A DNA stretch of 64,000 nucleotides from an uncultured Rhodospirillaceae bacterium (GCA_913020445.1 CAJWAR010000018.1:1-64000), one strand, 5' to 3'; counted from the stretch's first letter, positions 1-10,262 are shown. The notes: a model not told the origin generated them from the letters alone. Made by a program: numbers and translations.

Positions 1-180
1 GCAACGCCGGCAGAGAAATTTAACGAATGTGTTGCGTTGACCGGTTGAGGTCACAAGTGTAAAGCAGACATCGCTGAAATTTTCCGAAACAAACTGTTTT
101 CCGTACACGTTCTAAAATGTGTAATCCAATTTAGTTTTACAGCCAAAGACTAAATTCAATGTCAGCATTTAATCGCACTC

Positions 181-264
181 CCACCCTGCCCTCCCCCATC
201 AAGGGGGAGGGGGATTTGGTTGAATGCGTTTCAACAACTGTTTCCTCCCCCCAAGTTGGGGAGG
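181..264. repeat. GC-rich intergenic repeat with two hairpins (CCCTCCCCC-atcaa-GGGGGAGGG and CCTCCCC...GGGGAGG), downstream of metZ
   Basis: Perfect inverted arms at 189-197/203-211 and 244-250/258-264; resembles the 'CCACCCT..CCTCCCCC..GGGGGAGG' elements common between genes in proteobacteria; a related block occurs near 29287-29319. Confidence 0.6.
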
Positions 265-280
265 ATTAAGGTGGGGGGTA

Positions 281-1477
281 TCAAGCCGCCAGCGCTTGTT
301 CCAGATCTTCGATGATATCGTCGACATCCTCGAGACCGACCGACAGGCGCACCAGATTGTCGGTGATACCGACCTCAAGGCGGCCTTCCGGCGTCAAGCG
401 CTGATGGGTCGTCGTTGCCGGATGGGTCATCAGACTTTTGGCATCACCGAGATTGTTCGAGATATCGATCAACTCCATCGCGTTCAGGAACTTAAACGTC
501 CGCGCCATATCGCCATCCACCTCGAAGCAGACAACAGTGCCGGGTCCACTCATTTGCTTCTGAGCCAGATCATATTGCGGATGGCTTTTAAGCCCCGGGA
601 ACAGAACTTTTGATAATGTCGATTGGGCTTCTAAAAACTCAGCTACTATTTGCGCCGATTGACAATGGCGCTCAACGCGAAGTTCGAGCGTTTCCAAGCC
701 TTTCAAATGAACCCAGGCATTAAACGGGCTCAAGGACGGTCCGGTATGGCGCATAAACTGTTTGAGATCCTCATCTGACCATTCAACATCATCTGTCAGG
801 ATACAGCCACTCATCGCGCGGCCCTGACCATCGATATGCTTGGTGCCGGAATAGACCACGACATCGGCGCCAAGTTCCAGCGGTTTTTGCAGGATCGGCG
901 TCGCAAACACATTATCAACCACGACGCGGGCACCCGCTTGGTGAGCCATTTCTGCAACTGCGGGAATATCAATGATATCCATTTGCGGATTGGAGGGAGT
1001 TTCCATAAAGACGGCTGCCGTAGGCTCGCTCAAGGCCGCTTCCCACTCATCTAAATTGGTGCCATCCACCATCGTCGTCTCAATGCCGAATTTCGGCAAT
1101 AATTCCCGGCAGATATAATCGCACGAGCCAAACAACGCCTTGGAAGATACCAAACGGTCACCGGCGGAAACGCTGGCGGCCAATGACGCATAAACCGCCG
1201 CCATTCCCGTTGCCGTCGCCCGGCAGGACGCCGCCCCTTCGAGCAGCGCCATCCGCTCTTCAAACATGCCGACGGTTGGATTGGAAAAGCGCGAATAGAT
1301 GAAGCGGTCTTCCTCACCCTGGAATGCGCGCTGGGCCTGTTCTGCCGTGTCGTAGATATAGCCGGACGTCATGAAGATACCTTCATTGGTCTCGGCAAAG
1401 TTAGATCGATTTGTGCCGCCGCGCACCAAATTGGTCGCGGGCCGCCACTTCTTGTCTGCTGCGTTATCCTCAGCCAT
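281..1477 (-). CDS. metZ: O-succinylhomoserine sulfhydrylase / Cys-Met metabolism PLP enzyme
   Basis: 398 aa; Cys/Met metabolism PLP-dependent family (YSGTKHIDGQGR PLP-lysine motif); preceded by a SAM-II riboswitch-like leader. Confidence 0.92.
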   Translation of the reverse strand: MAEDNAADKKWRPATNLVRGGTNRSNFAETNEGIFMTSGYIYDTAEQAQRAFQGEEDRFIYSRFSNPTVGMFEERMALLEGAASCRATATGMAAVYASLAASVSAGDRLVSSKALFGSCDYICRELLPKFGIETTMVDGTNLDEWEAALSEPTAAVFMETPSNPQMDIIDIPAVAEMAHQAGARVVVDNVFATPILQKPLELGADVVVYSGTKHIDGQGRAMSGCILTDDVEWSDEDLKQFMRHTGPSLSPFNAWVHLKGLETLELRVERHCQSAQIVAEFLEAQSTLSKVLFPGLKSHPQYDLAQKQMSGPGTVVCFEVDGDMARTFKFLNAMELIDISNNLGDAKSLMTHPATTTHQRLTPEGRLEVGITDNLVRLSVGLEDVDDIIEDLEQALAA

Positions 1478-1514
1478 TTTAAGTCTCCTAATTTTCGGCA
1501 GCCGAAGATTTTAT

Positions 1515-1545
1515 AAAAAAAATCCCCGGCCAAATCTGGTCGGGG
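1515..1545 (-). terminator. Intrinsic terminator hairpin between the SAM-II aptamer and metZ
   Basis: Minus strand CCCCGACC-agattt-GGCCGGGG followed by A and T8 (one A/C mismatch in the stem). Confidence 0.65.
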
Positions 1546-1561
1546 CTTCTAACGCGCCGAC

Positions 1562-1616
1562 CTTTTAGCTCTGTTTATTTAGCGTGGCCGCAAGCCGGTC
1601 GTTCAAATCACCACGT
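1562..1616 (-). promoter_or_regulatory. SAM-II riboswitch aptamer upstream of metZ
   Basis: Minus strand CGTGGTGATTTGAACGACCGGCTTGCGGCCACGCTAAATAAACAGAGCTAAAAGG matches the SAM-II pattern (CGTGG..CCACG stem, GTGATTTG, CTTGC.GCCACG.TAAA, 3' GCTAAA). Confidence 0.85.
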
Positions 1617-1651
1617 GAGATGTAAAATACTCTGGTTTTACATCTCGTCAA
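1617..1651 (-). promoter_or_regulatory. Putative metZ promoter overlapped by a perfect 11-bp inverted repeat
   Basis: Minus strand TTGACG (1651-1646), 16-nt spacer, TATTTT (1629-1624); GAGATGTAAAA (1617-1627) / TTTTACATCTC (1636-1646) perfect arms. Confidence 0.55.
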
Positions 1652-1751
1652 GGGGTTATCTAATCTCGAGCAAAATTGTGATGGCGTATCGCTTGCCTGA
1701 CCGCGCCAACTCACTTAAGACTCTAGAAGAATTTTAAACAGGACAATCGTC

Positions 1752-3185
1752 ATGACAGATATAGCCACCACCGACGACATTTTCTTTAACCGCTCTGGGA
1801 TGGATCAAAAACGTGTCGAAGGCATTGTCGAAGACGCGCTGCATGGTGCTGATGACGGTGAACTATTCTTGGAATATAACCAAAGCGAAAGCTTTGTGTT
1901 TGATGACGGCCAGCTTAAAAACGCCAGCTTCGATACCATGCAGGGCTTTGGCCTCCGCGCCGTCGCCGGTGAAACTGCCGGCTATAGTCACGCATCGGAA
2001 CTGAGCGAAGAGGCCTTGAAGCGCGCCAACGCCACGGTCAAAGCGGTTCATGCCGGCCATGGCGGCACCATGGCAGCAGGCCCGTCGCCGACCAATCGCA
2101 GCCTCTATATCGATGACAATCCGCTTAACCTGGTGCCGTTCGAAACCAAAATAAAACTGCTATCGGATATTGATGCCTATGCGCGTGGCCTTGATGATCG
2201 CATCAAGCAGGTCTCCGCGTCTTTGTCCGGCGAATGGCAGGCCGTGCAAATACTGCGCGCCGATGGCAATCGGGCAGCCGATATTAGGCCCCTGGTGCGG
2301 CTCAATGTTTCGGTGGTTACCGGTGAAGGCGACCGCATGGAATCGGGCAATTATGGCACCGGTGGCCGCGAAACCTATGAAACCTATTTACAGGCCGAAA
2401 CCTGGCAGAGGGCGGTTGATGAAGCACTGCGCCAAGCCCTCGTAAATTTGGGCAGCGTGCCGGCACCCGCTGGTGAAATGCCGGTGGTCTTGGGCCCGGG
2501 CTGGCCGGCTATTTTGTTGCATGAAGCCATCGGGCACGGTCTCGAAGGCGATTTTAACCGCAAGAAAACCTCGGCCTTCGCCGAGTTGATGGGTAAGCGC
2601 GTCGCTGCTCCTGGCGTCACGGTCATTGACGACGGCACCATTGAAGACCGCCGGGGCTCGCTCACGATTGATGATGAAGGCACACCGGCTCAACGCACAG
2701 TTCTGATCGAAGACGGCATCCTGACGGGCTATATGCAGGACCGCATGAACGCGCATTTGATGGATGTTCCGTCTACCGGCAACGGGCGGCGTCAAAGCTA
2801 TGCTCATGCGCCAATGCCCCGGATGACCAACACGGTGATGGAAAATGGCGAACACAAGCCTGAGGAAATTATTAAATCGGTGAAAAAGGGGCTTTATGCC
2901 GTCAATTTTGGCGGTGGTCAGGTTGATATCACTTCCGGCAAATTTGTCTTCACCTGCACCGAGGCATATCAAATTGAAGACGGTAAACTCGGCGCAGCGG
3001 TGAAAGGCGCAACCCTGATCGGTAGCGGCCCGGAGGCGCTTAAAACAGTATCAATGATAGGCAATGATATGGCGCTTGATCCCGGCGTCGGCACCTGCGG
3101 CAAAGATGGCCAGGGTGTGCCGGTTGGTGTTGGTCAGCCGACCATGCTGCTGGATGAGCTCACGGTCGGCGGTACGGAAGTTTAA
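1752..3185 (+). CDS. tldD: Metalloprotease TldD
   Basis: 477 aa; TldD/PmbA family with HEAIGHGLEGD metal-binding motif and conserved C-terminal region. Confidence 0.93.
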   Translation: MTDIATTDDIFFNRSGMDQKRVEGIVEDALHGADDGELFLEYNQSESFVFDDGQLKNASFDTMQGFGLRAVAGETAGYSHASELSEEALKRANATVKAVHAGHGGTMAAGPSPTNRSLYIDDNPLNLVPFETKIKLLSDIDAYARGLDDRIKQVSASLSGEWQAVQILRADGNRAADIRPLVRLNVSVVTGEGDRMESGNYGTGGRETYETYLQAETWQRAVDEALRQALVNLGSVPAPAGEMPVVLGPGWPAILLHEAIGHGLEGDFNRKKTSAFAELMGKRVAAPGVTVIDDGTIEDRRGSLTIDDEGTPAQRTVLIEDGILTGYMQDRMNAHLMDVPSTGNGRRQSYAHAPMPRMTNTVMENGEHKPEEIIKSVKKGLYAVNFGGGQVDITSGKFVFTCTEAYQIEDGKLGAAVKGATLIGSGPEALKTVSMIGNDMALDPGVGTCGKDGQGVPVGVGQPTMLLDELTVGGTEV

Positions 3186-3361
3186 AAGACTTATTTTATT
3201 ATTTGGGTTTTACGAAAAATCAGGTTATCGCTACACCACCTCAAAATCAGCTTTGACCGCGAAAGCAAACATCTGGTTTGAAACTTAATAGCGGCTTCTT
3301 TCAGCCAATAGCAGCCATTCCTAGAATTCAGTCTGCCTATCAGCTTCTAACCGACGACAAC

Positions 3362-3967
3362 TTATAATTCCGGAGGTTCAGGTTTTTTTGGCCCACTTGT
3401 GTCTGCCATACCATTTGCCACCATTTCATCATAGTAAGCCTTGTATCCATCGGTCATTTTTTCAGGTGCCCCACGATCTCGAAATACCTGTTCATCCCAC
3501 TTTTTATCGATGCCGTGGCCCAGGATCATGCGGTTGAACCAGTTCCAACTTGCGCAGACGGAAATTACAATCGTCAAATCCTCTTCATTCCACCCCGCTC
3601 GATAACATTCCTTGGCATCTTCTTCTGTCATTTTACTAGGATCGAGAGTTAGTTTTTTTACGTATTTCAAAAGCGGCTTCAATTTGTCATCGACCGGTGC
3701 GGTGTCGATGTCGTCGAGCAATTGCTGAAATAGTTCTTCATCCACGCCCAAGGCCATACAAACGTTTTTGTGGGCACCAAAGCAAAAATCGCAGGCATTG
3801 AGAAGCGAACAATAGGCTGCAATAATTTCTTTTTCAGTCTGACTCGGACCGGCATCATAGTTCATAAGCCGATGAATGAACTCCATATAAGGTTCATATA
3901 AGTCCCACTTGGACAACTGCAATTGTGACATCGAAATAATGCCTTCGTAACTCGGAAAATACGTCAT
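3362..3967 (-). CDS. AhpD-like / carboxymuconolactone decarboxylase-family peroxidase-related protein
   Basis: 201 aa with NACDFCFGAHKNVC (CxxC..H AhpD-type motif). Confidence 0.75.
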   Translation of the reverse strand: MTYFPSYEGIISMSQLQLSKWDLYEPYMEFIHRLMNYDAGPSQTEKEIIAAYCSLLNACDFCFGAHKNVCMALGVDEELFQQLLDDIDTAPVDDKLKPLLKYVKKLTLDPSKMTEEDAKECYRAGWNEEDLTIVISVCASWNWFNRMILGHGIDKKWDEQVFRDRGAPEKMTDGYKAYYDEMVANGMADTSGPKKPEPPEL

Positions 3968-4025
3968 AAGCCAGACCTCATTAATTAATCAGATAATGGA
4001 AGTTTTGAATTTGTTTAAAAAGTTG

Positions 4026-4748
4026 CTACGACGCAACCTGAAGCTTGCCGGTAACGCCATGACGATTAATTAATTCATCGATTAATCCGCCTGCCTTCGC
4101 CTCTTCGACAAACGCTTGCAAAAAAGTGGCGGCGGCTGAATTTTTAAGCTGTGTGCCAATCGCTTGTTCCACAGCCATAAAACCGCCATCTAGGATACGA
4201 GTTCCCGGCAGCTTCTCGATGTTTTCGTTTAATGCAGGCCGGAGTCCCGCCAACGCATCCAATTTTTCGGTGGCGAATAAATCAACGGCTGCCGGCAACC
4301 CCTCGGCGCGGTGAAGATCGGCTTGTTTTAGGCTCCGAGTGAGAAAAAGATCATACGCACTTGTCGCCGATACGGCAATGCGCACGCCTGATTGGTCAAC
4401 GTCTTCAACTGTTTGATACGGCGACCCAACAGGCACGAGATAGGTTGCTTCGATTTCGACATAAGGATCGGTAAATAAAATAAATTCGGCCCGTGCGGGT
4501 TCGTCCGCGATCATGGCGATATCGCAGGCTTCGTTTTTTATCGCTTCTGCTGTGCCGCCCGGCGTCTCACAGGGGACATAGGAAACTTTGACACCCAATT
4601 TATCGGCAATGGCGCGGGCGATATCAGGCGACACGCCTGCCGGACTGCCATCTTCTGATTTGCCCGTCACCAGAAATATATTGGCCAGATTAATACCCGC
4701 CCGGAGGATGCCAGAAGGCGCCAGTTCAGCGATGACTTCAGTATACAT
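4026..4748 (-). CDS. Family 3 extracellular solute-binding-like protein (amino-acid ABC type), no obvious signal peptide
   Basis: 240 aa; SBP_bac_3-like pattern (GVSPDIARAIADKLGVKVSYVPC, ACDIAMIADEPARAEFILFTDPYVEIEATYLV); SD-like AGGA upstream. Confidence 0.75.
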   Translation of the reverse strand: MYTEVIAELAPSGILRAGINLANIFLVTGKSEDGSPAGVSPDIARAIADKLGVKVSYVPCETPGGTAEAIKNEACDIAMIADEPARAEFILFTDPYVEIEATYLVPVGSPYQTVEDVDQSGVRIAVSATSAYDLFLTRSLKQADLHRAEGLPAAVDLFATEKLDALAGLRPALNENIEKLPGTRILDGGFMAVEQAIGTQLKNSAAATFLQAFVEEAKAGGLIDELINRHGVTGKLQVAS

Positions 4749-4760
4749 TTTGATTAATTC

Positions 4761-5084
4761 CTAACTCGTTGGCGCGGGACACGGCTCCCATTCTTCAAAT
4801 TGAGAGCTGCCGGATCTCGTTCGATGCGCCAACTCATCATGTTGCACGACAAAATCGGCGCTCTCACCGGCATAGTTCTCACCGGCCGGAATTTTATAGG
4901 AGAATTGATGGCGATCGTATTCGCCTTCCACCCGCTTGCCGCTTGGGGTGATAATGATTGGCCCTTCGATTTTGACCCGCTGTCCTTTATGGCACCAGGT
5001 GCCGTCAATGGCATCGGCCTGAACTGGACCCGTAAACCCCAAAGCAAACACAATGGATAAAACAAAAACTAATTTGGTGGTCAT
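4761..5084 (-). CDS. Small secreted hypothetical protein
   Basis: N-terminal signal peptide (MTTKLVFVLSIVFALGFTGPVQA); GGAGG SD upstream of the 5084 start. Confidence 0.65.
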   Translation of the reverse strand: MTTKLVFVLSIVFALGFTGPVQADAIDGTWCHKGQRVKIEGPIIITPSGKRVEGEYDRHQFSYKIPAGENYAGESADFVVQHDELAHRTRSGSSQFEEWEPCPAPTS

Positions 5085-5130
5085 CAATAATTCCTCCAAA
5101 TAATTTTATCGGCAATTTTGGGGCCTTTAT

Positions 5131-6492
5131 TTAGTAGGCGTAATCCTTGAATACCGGATCAACACTGCCGCCCCAATCGCCATCATAATGGCTCAATAAT
5201 TCTTCGGCTGGGGTAATCCCGCTTTCGGCAATGGCATGCAGCGGATTGAGGAATACCGTTTCATCCTGGTCCGATCCATCTGTTTTTGCCCGGCGTTCAA
5301 GGCCTTGTTTGGCAATGGCCAGGACATCCTTGGCCAGATCTTGAACCGTGCCTCCTCTAAACGGTGTTTTGAGGGCCGCGACAGGTACTCGATCGCGCAG
5401 CGCCGCAACTTCGTCATAGCGCCAATCACTGATCAGCGCGGTGACATCTTTGAGCGCTTGATCGTCATAGAGCAGCCCCACCCAAAAGGCCGGCAACGCA
5501 CAGAGATTTTTCGACGGCCCGCCATCAGCACCCCGCATTTCAATAAATTTCTTCAGCCGCACTTCAGGAAAAGCTGTGGTCAGATGGTCCTCCCAATCTT
5601 TGATACTGGGGGTTTCACCGGGTAGCGCCGGCAGCTTGCCCATCATGAAATCTCGGAAGGACTGACCGGACGCATCAATATATTTACCGTCGCGATAAAC
5701 GAAATACATCGGCACATCAAGCATGTAATCGACATAGGCCTCGAAACCGAAATTATCTTCAAACACAAAGGGCATGACACCACAGCGGTCGGGATCAGTA
5801 TCGGTCCAGATGTGGCTGCGGAAACTTAGGAATTCATTTTTCTTACCATCGCGGAACGGCGAATTGGCCCAGAGCGCCGTCGCCAAGGGCTGCAAGGCGA
5901 GCGCCACCCGAAACATCTCAACCATATGATCTTCTGAGCGAAAATCGAGGTTAACCTGCACCGTGCAGGTTGCCAGCATCATGTGATGCCCGAGGCTGCC
6001 GCGCTTCGGCATGTATTCGCGCATAATTTTGTAGCGCCCTTTGGGCATCCATTCGACGTCATCCAAAGACCATTTCGGCTGATAGCCAAGCCCTAAAAAG
6101 CCGACGCCTAAACCATCGGCAACTTCTTTGACCTGCTTGATATGTCCCGTCACCTCACGGCAGGTCTGATGGATGGTTTCCAGCGGCGCACCGGAAAGTT
6201 CGACCTGTCCACCCGGCTCCAACGTGATGGAACTGTGGTCCGGTTGGGTCAGCGCAATCGGCCGGCCATTTTCAATTACCGGCTCCCAGCCATGTTCAGT
6301 GAGCTTTTCCAGCAAGGCCCGAATGCCGCTTGGGCCCGCATAGCTCAGAGGCTTTAAGGTCTTAAGATCAAAGGCAAACTTTTCGTGCTCGGTACCGATC
6401 CGCCAATCTTTCTCGGGCTTGCAGCCTGCCGCGATGTAAGCGGTCAATTGCGCCTTATCGACGATTTTTTCATTCTTAGGTGATGAATTCAT
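5131..6492 (-). CDS. gshA: Glutamate--cysteine ligase (plant/alphaproteobacterial type)
   Basis: 453 aa; GCS2-type features ([34 protein letters not shown]). Confidence 0.92.
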   Translation of the reverse strand: MNSSPKNEKIVDKAQLTAYIAAGCKPEKDWRIGTEHEKFAFDLKTLKPLSYAGPSGIRALLEKLTEHGWEPVIENGRPIALTQPDHSSITLEPGGQVELSGAPLETIHQTCREVTGHIKQVKEVADGLGVGFLGLGYQPKWSLDDVEWMPKGRYKIMREYMPKRGSLGHHMMLATCTVQVNLDFRSEDHMVEMFRVALALQPLATALWANSPFRDGKKNEFLSFRSHIWTDTDPDRCGVMPFVFEDNFGFEAYVDYMLDVPMYFVYRDGKYIDASGQSFRDFMMGKLPALPGETPSIKDWEDHLTTAFPEVRLKKFIEMRGADGGPSKNLCALPAFWVGLLYDDQALKDVTALISDWRYDEVAALRDRVPVAALKTPFRGGTVQDLAKDVLAIAKQGLERRAKTDGSDQDETVFLNPLHAIAESGITPAEELLSHYDGDWGGSVDPVFKDYAY

Positions 6493-6510
6493 TCAGGTTT
6501 ACTTTCAAAT

Positions 6511-7269
6511 TTAGGTATTGATTTCGGCAATAGTCGACTGCCCCACGAGTTCTTGCCAAAGGGCGAGCGCTGCCAAGGCAGCGGTTTCGGCGCGTAGAAT
6601 CCTACCCCCCAAGGTGACTTTGGTAACAAAGGGCAGATTCCCCAAGAGGTCAAGCTCGGATGGAGAAAACCCACCCTCGGGCCCGATCAAAATAGCGTCA
6701 CAGGGCTGGCCTCCATCAGATGTCCGGAGCGCTGACATAGAAACACCCCCTTTCTCACCTGCGGTTTCATCCATCACCAGAAGCCGGCGTGACGCATCCC
6801 AATTGTCGAGCAGTTCAGGCAACGTCAATGGCCCGGTAATTTCCGGCACGGTCAAGCGATGGCATTGCTCGGCAGCTTCAATTGCATTGGCGCGGAGACG
6901 ATCGATTTTCACCCGTTCAATGTTGGTATGGTCGGTTATTACTGTGGCCAATTTAGCAACCCCTAACTCGGTTGCCTTTTCGGCAATCATGTCGATGCGG
7001 CTTTTCTTTATCGGCGCGAAAATCAACCAAATGTCGGGTTCATCCATTTGTGGACGATTTTGCTCCAGCAATTTTACCGTCATGCTGCGTTTCGAGCTGT
7101 CGACAATCTCAGCCGAAAACTCGCCATCGCGGCCATTGAAGAGCGCGACCTGCGCGCCGGGCGAGAGTCGCATGACATTTCTTAAATAGTGAAGCTGTCC
7201 GGCCTTGATCTCAAGATCAAGGCCTGGCTGCAAGTCGGCTTCGACAAATAGTCTGATATTAGACGCCAT
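6511..7269 (-). CDS. rsmE: 16S rRNA (uracil1498-N3)-methyltransferase
   Basis: SPOUT-family RsmE; IGPEGGFSPSELD and GGRILRAETAALAAL motifs. Confidence 0.92.
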   Translation of the reverse strand: MASNIRLFVEADLQPGLDLEIKAGQLHYLRNVMRLSPGAQVALFNGRDGEFSAEIVDSSKRSMTVKLLEQNRPQMDEPDIWLIFAPIKKSRIDMIAEKATELGVAKLATVITDHTNIERVKIDRLRANAIEAAEQCHRLTVPEITGPLTLPELLDNWDASRRLLVMDETAGEKGGVSMSALRTSDGGQPCDAILIGPEGGFSPSELDLLGNLPFVTKVTLGGRILRAETAALAALALWQELVGQSTIAEINT

Positions 7270-7525
7270 AAAGTTCAATCTGTTTCAAAAAGGGGTTTTG
7301 TTTCAATACAGTGATATTAGAAACTGCACTAAGTCCCTAAACCATTCAATACCGGTTCTAAATACCCGCAAATGGATTCTTGGAACCATTCCAAGGATTC
7401 TTATATCGTTAGACGACCAAACAATAATTGACTGTTGTTTCGTTGCTGGCTTCACAGATACGTGATAGTGCTAATTTCAACAATAATAAAATTTGCTATT
7501 CAAAAAACTTATTGGGGAGACCATC

Positions 7526-8530
7526 ATGTTGAAATTTTCACTTTCACGACGAGTCGTAATTGGCGCTGCCGCCGCCGCATTTATCGCAATTTCCGGCACC
7601 AATGTTTCGGCCGCCGGTAAAAGCGAAATGCATGTCGCATTTGGCGATGTGCCGGGTGCCGACATGCTCAATTTTCTGGCGGCTGTTTACCGGGCAGAAA
7701 AGCGCGGTGTCAAAGTTAAAGTCAGCTATCTTCAGTCAGAAGATATTGCTTCTCAAGCCGTCGTCAGCGGCCAAGCCGACATCGGTGTCGGCACGCCTTA
7801 CGCTTTGATCCAAAAAGTTAAAGCGCCGATCCGGATGTTCTATCAGCTCAGCGCCTTGCGCTTTTTTCCGATTGTTAATGTGACGAAATACAAAACTTGG
7901 AAAGATTTGGACGGCGCGCCGATGTATGTCCATTCTCGGGGTTCCGGCACTGAGGCAATTATGAATTTGATGGCTAAGAAAAACGGCATCAAATATGCCA
8001 GTGTCAGCTATCTGCCAGGTTCCGCCGTCCGCGCCGGCGCCATGTTGCAGGGCCGCATCGGGGCAACGATTGTTGATTCCGAGCGTCGCCGGTTGCTGCT
8101 CAGAAAAGATCCCAACAAATTCAAAATGCTGCCGATGCCAACGATTAACGCCAGCGACGAAGCACTTTATGCCAACACAAATTTCTTGAAAAAAGAAAGT
8201 GCCGCGATCAACATTCTGCTGGAAGAATTGCTGCAGGTTTGGCGGGAAGTCAACAAAAACCAAAATGTCATTTTGGGTATGCGAAAAAAGTATAATTTGC
8301 TACCCGACATGCATAAAAAAGACGTCAAAGAAATCCTACCCTATTATAAAGAAACAGCGTCGACCGGTGCTTTCTCGAACAATGGTGGCGGTGCTGCAGC
8401 CGTTAAAGGTGATTTCGAGTTTTATGGCTTTGCCGGCACCATCAAAGGTGATCCGAAATCCCACAAAATTGCTGATTACTGGTATCTTGGTCCGCTTAAC
8501 AAAGCGCTCAAGAAACTTGGCACCATGTAA
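7526..8530 (+). CDS. NitT/TauT- or TAXI-like ABC transporter substrate-binding protein
   Basis: Signal peptide; SBP-like fold sequence (QADIGVGTPYALIQ); first gene of an ABC transporter cluster; ATG 7526 preceded by GGGGAGA. Confidence 0.8.
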   Translation: MLKFSLSRRVVIGAAAAAFIAISGTNVSAAGKSEMHVAFGDVPGADMLNFLAAVYRAEKRGVKVKVSYLQSEDIASQAVVSGQADIGVGTPYALIQKVKAPIRMFYQLSALRFFPIVNVTKYKTWKDLDGAPMYVHSRGSGTEAIMNLMAKKNGIKYASVSYLPGSAVRAGAMLQGRIGATIVDSERRRLLLRKDPNKFKMLPMPTINASDEALYANTNFLKKESAAINILLEELLQVWREVNKNQNVILGMRKKYNLLPDMHKKDVKEILPYYKETASTGAFSNNGGGAAAVKGDFEFYGFAGTIKGDPKSHKIADYWYLGPLNKALKKLGTM

Positions 8531-8646
8531 GAATCAGAATTTGGTTTCTTAGGTTAGTTGCGAATGGCAAAATAACGACCAGCTGGGACAGATATTTGTC
8601 CGGCTGGCCCTGATTGCCAATCAATTTACTCGGAGCATTAAAATTT

Positions 8647-9453
8647 ATGTCATCGCCTTCCGCAAGCGTGGCGACACCAATCGCATCACCCTCTTTTAGA
8701 ATTTCTCAGATTACAATTTGGCGGGTGTTATCGCTCATTTTGCTTTTTGGCGCTTGGGAAATTGCCGGACGGGTGCCGATCAGTATCGCCTTTCCGACTT
8801 TTTTCGAAACTATGTCGTCGCTGGGTACGATGATCATTGATGGTCGTATGGCTAAGGCTTATGCAAAAACGCTTGAACCTCTGGTTATCGGAATTGGCTT
8901 ATCGACGGCGTTTGGCATCATTTTTGGCGTTTTGATGGGCTTATCCCGAAAGTTTCAATGGATCGGCGAGCCGATCTTTATTGTCATGCAGGCCGCTCCC
9001 ATGGCCGCGCTCATTCCGCTGGTAACATTTTTATATGGCATCGGGGTTGCGGCGAAAGTCGTCGCCGTCGTAATCCTGGCGGCACCCATTATTGTGCTGA
9101 ACTGTTTTCGCGCTGTCCGCAATGCCAGCCCGTCACTCATTCAGATGTGCCAATCCTTCCAAGGCTCGCAGATACAAGTCATCCGCAAGGTCATCATACC
9201 GGACGCCGCCCCGATGATGTTTTCAGGGCTCAGGCTGGGCGTCGCCGCCGGCTTCATCGGCGTTATCCTGGCAGAGCTTTTAATCACGCCAAATGGGGTC
9301 GGTGATTTAATCACCTATCACCGTTCGGTTGCCGAATACGCCGACATGTATGCCGCAATTTTTTCCATTGTATTTTTCGCCGCCGTTACCGTCGGTTTGC
9401 TTGAAAAAGCCGAAGTGACGATCTTCCGGCCTGAAAAGAAAGGTGCCGCTTAA
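8647..9453 (+). CDS. ABC transporter permease (NitT/TauT/SsuC-like)
   Basis: Multiple TM segments; BPD transporter motif region (CQSFQGSQIQVIRKVIIPDAAPMMFSGLRLGVAAGFIGVILAELL). Confidence 0.88.
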   Translation: MSSPSASVATPIASPSFRISQITIWRVLSLILLFGAWEIAGRVPISIAFPTFFETMSSLGTMIIDGRMAKAYAKTLEPLVIGIGLSTAFGIIFGVLMGLSRKFQWIGEPIFIVMQAAPMAALIPLVTFLYGIGVAAKVVAVVILAAPIIVLNCFRAVRNASPSLIQMCQSFQGSQIQVIRKVIIPDAAPMMFSGLRLGVAAGFIGVILAELLITPNGVGDLITYHRSVAEYADMYAAIFSIVFFAAVTVGLLEKAEVTIFRPEKKGAA

Positions 9454-10262
9454 TGGCCATCGCCGAACAAAATACCATACCACTGGCAGCACCAACATTC
9501 AGCGACAACAATATTGTCGAAGTCAAAGGTGTTTCCAAATTCTATGAGCCCGACATTCAGGCATTACTGGATATCAACTTGGGCTTCCCAAAAGGACAAA
9601 TGACAACCCTATTGGGGCCAAGCGGCTGCGGCAAGACAACGCTGCTCAAAATCATCGCCGGATTGCTCGAGCCAACGGAAGGCGACGTTTTTGTCAACGG
9701 CCAACTGGTCACCGGGCCGGGCCCTGAACGCGCCTTCGTATTCCAGGACTTCGCCTTGATGCCTTGGGCAACTGTTCTCCGCAACGTATCCTTCGGTCTC
9801 GAGCTCCGCGGCATGGCGAAAGATGAACGCTACGAAATTGCTCGGAGATATATCACCAATGTCGGGCTCGAGGGCTTTGGAGAAAAGTATCCGCATGAAT
9901 TATCCGGCGGCATGCGCCAACGCGTAGGTCTGGCCCGCGCGATGGCGGTGGACGCTGATGTTCTGATGATGGATGAGCCGTTTTCAGCCGTCGATGAGCA
10001 AACCCGCCGGCAGTTCCAGGAAGATCTCCTAAACCTGCTGTCGATTGAAAAGAAAACTGTGCTGTTTGTCACCCATTCCATCGAAGAAGCGGTCTACGTA
10101 TCGGATCAGATTGTGCTGTTGTCGCCGAGACCCGGCCGCATTAATAAAACAGTCCGGCCCGATATCGATCATGCGGCCTCGTCAGACGAAATTCGCCGGG
10201 GCAAAAATTATCTCGATTCAGTTGAAGAGATTTGGCACGAGCTTAAAGGCTATCTGGAGTAG
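9453..10262 (+). CDS. ABC transporter ATP-binding protein (NitT/TauT/SsuB-like)
   Basis: Walker A GPSGCGKTT, signature LSGGMRQRVGLARA, Walker B VLMMDEPF; start overlaps the upstream stop (TAATG). Confidence 0.93.
   Translation: MAIAEQNTIPLAAPTFSDNNIVEVKGVSKFYEPDIQALLDINLGFPKGQMTTLLGPSGCGKTTLLKIIAGLLEPTEGDVFVNGQLVTGPGPERAFVFQDFALMPWATVLRNVSFGLELRGMAKDERYEIARRYITNVGLEGFGEKYPHELSGGMRQRVGLARAMAVDADVLMMDEPFSAVDEQTRRQFQEDLLNLLSIEKKTVLFVTHSIEEAVYVSDQIVLLSPRPGRINKTVRPDIDHAASSDEIRRGKNYLDSVEEIWHELKGYLE

Noticed and set aside
224-613. 129-aa plus-strand ORF
   Set aside because: Antisense to metZ, as are most of the additional ORFs opposite long genes in this track (for example 2388..2972, 13608..14363, 23429..24319, 50406..51086).
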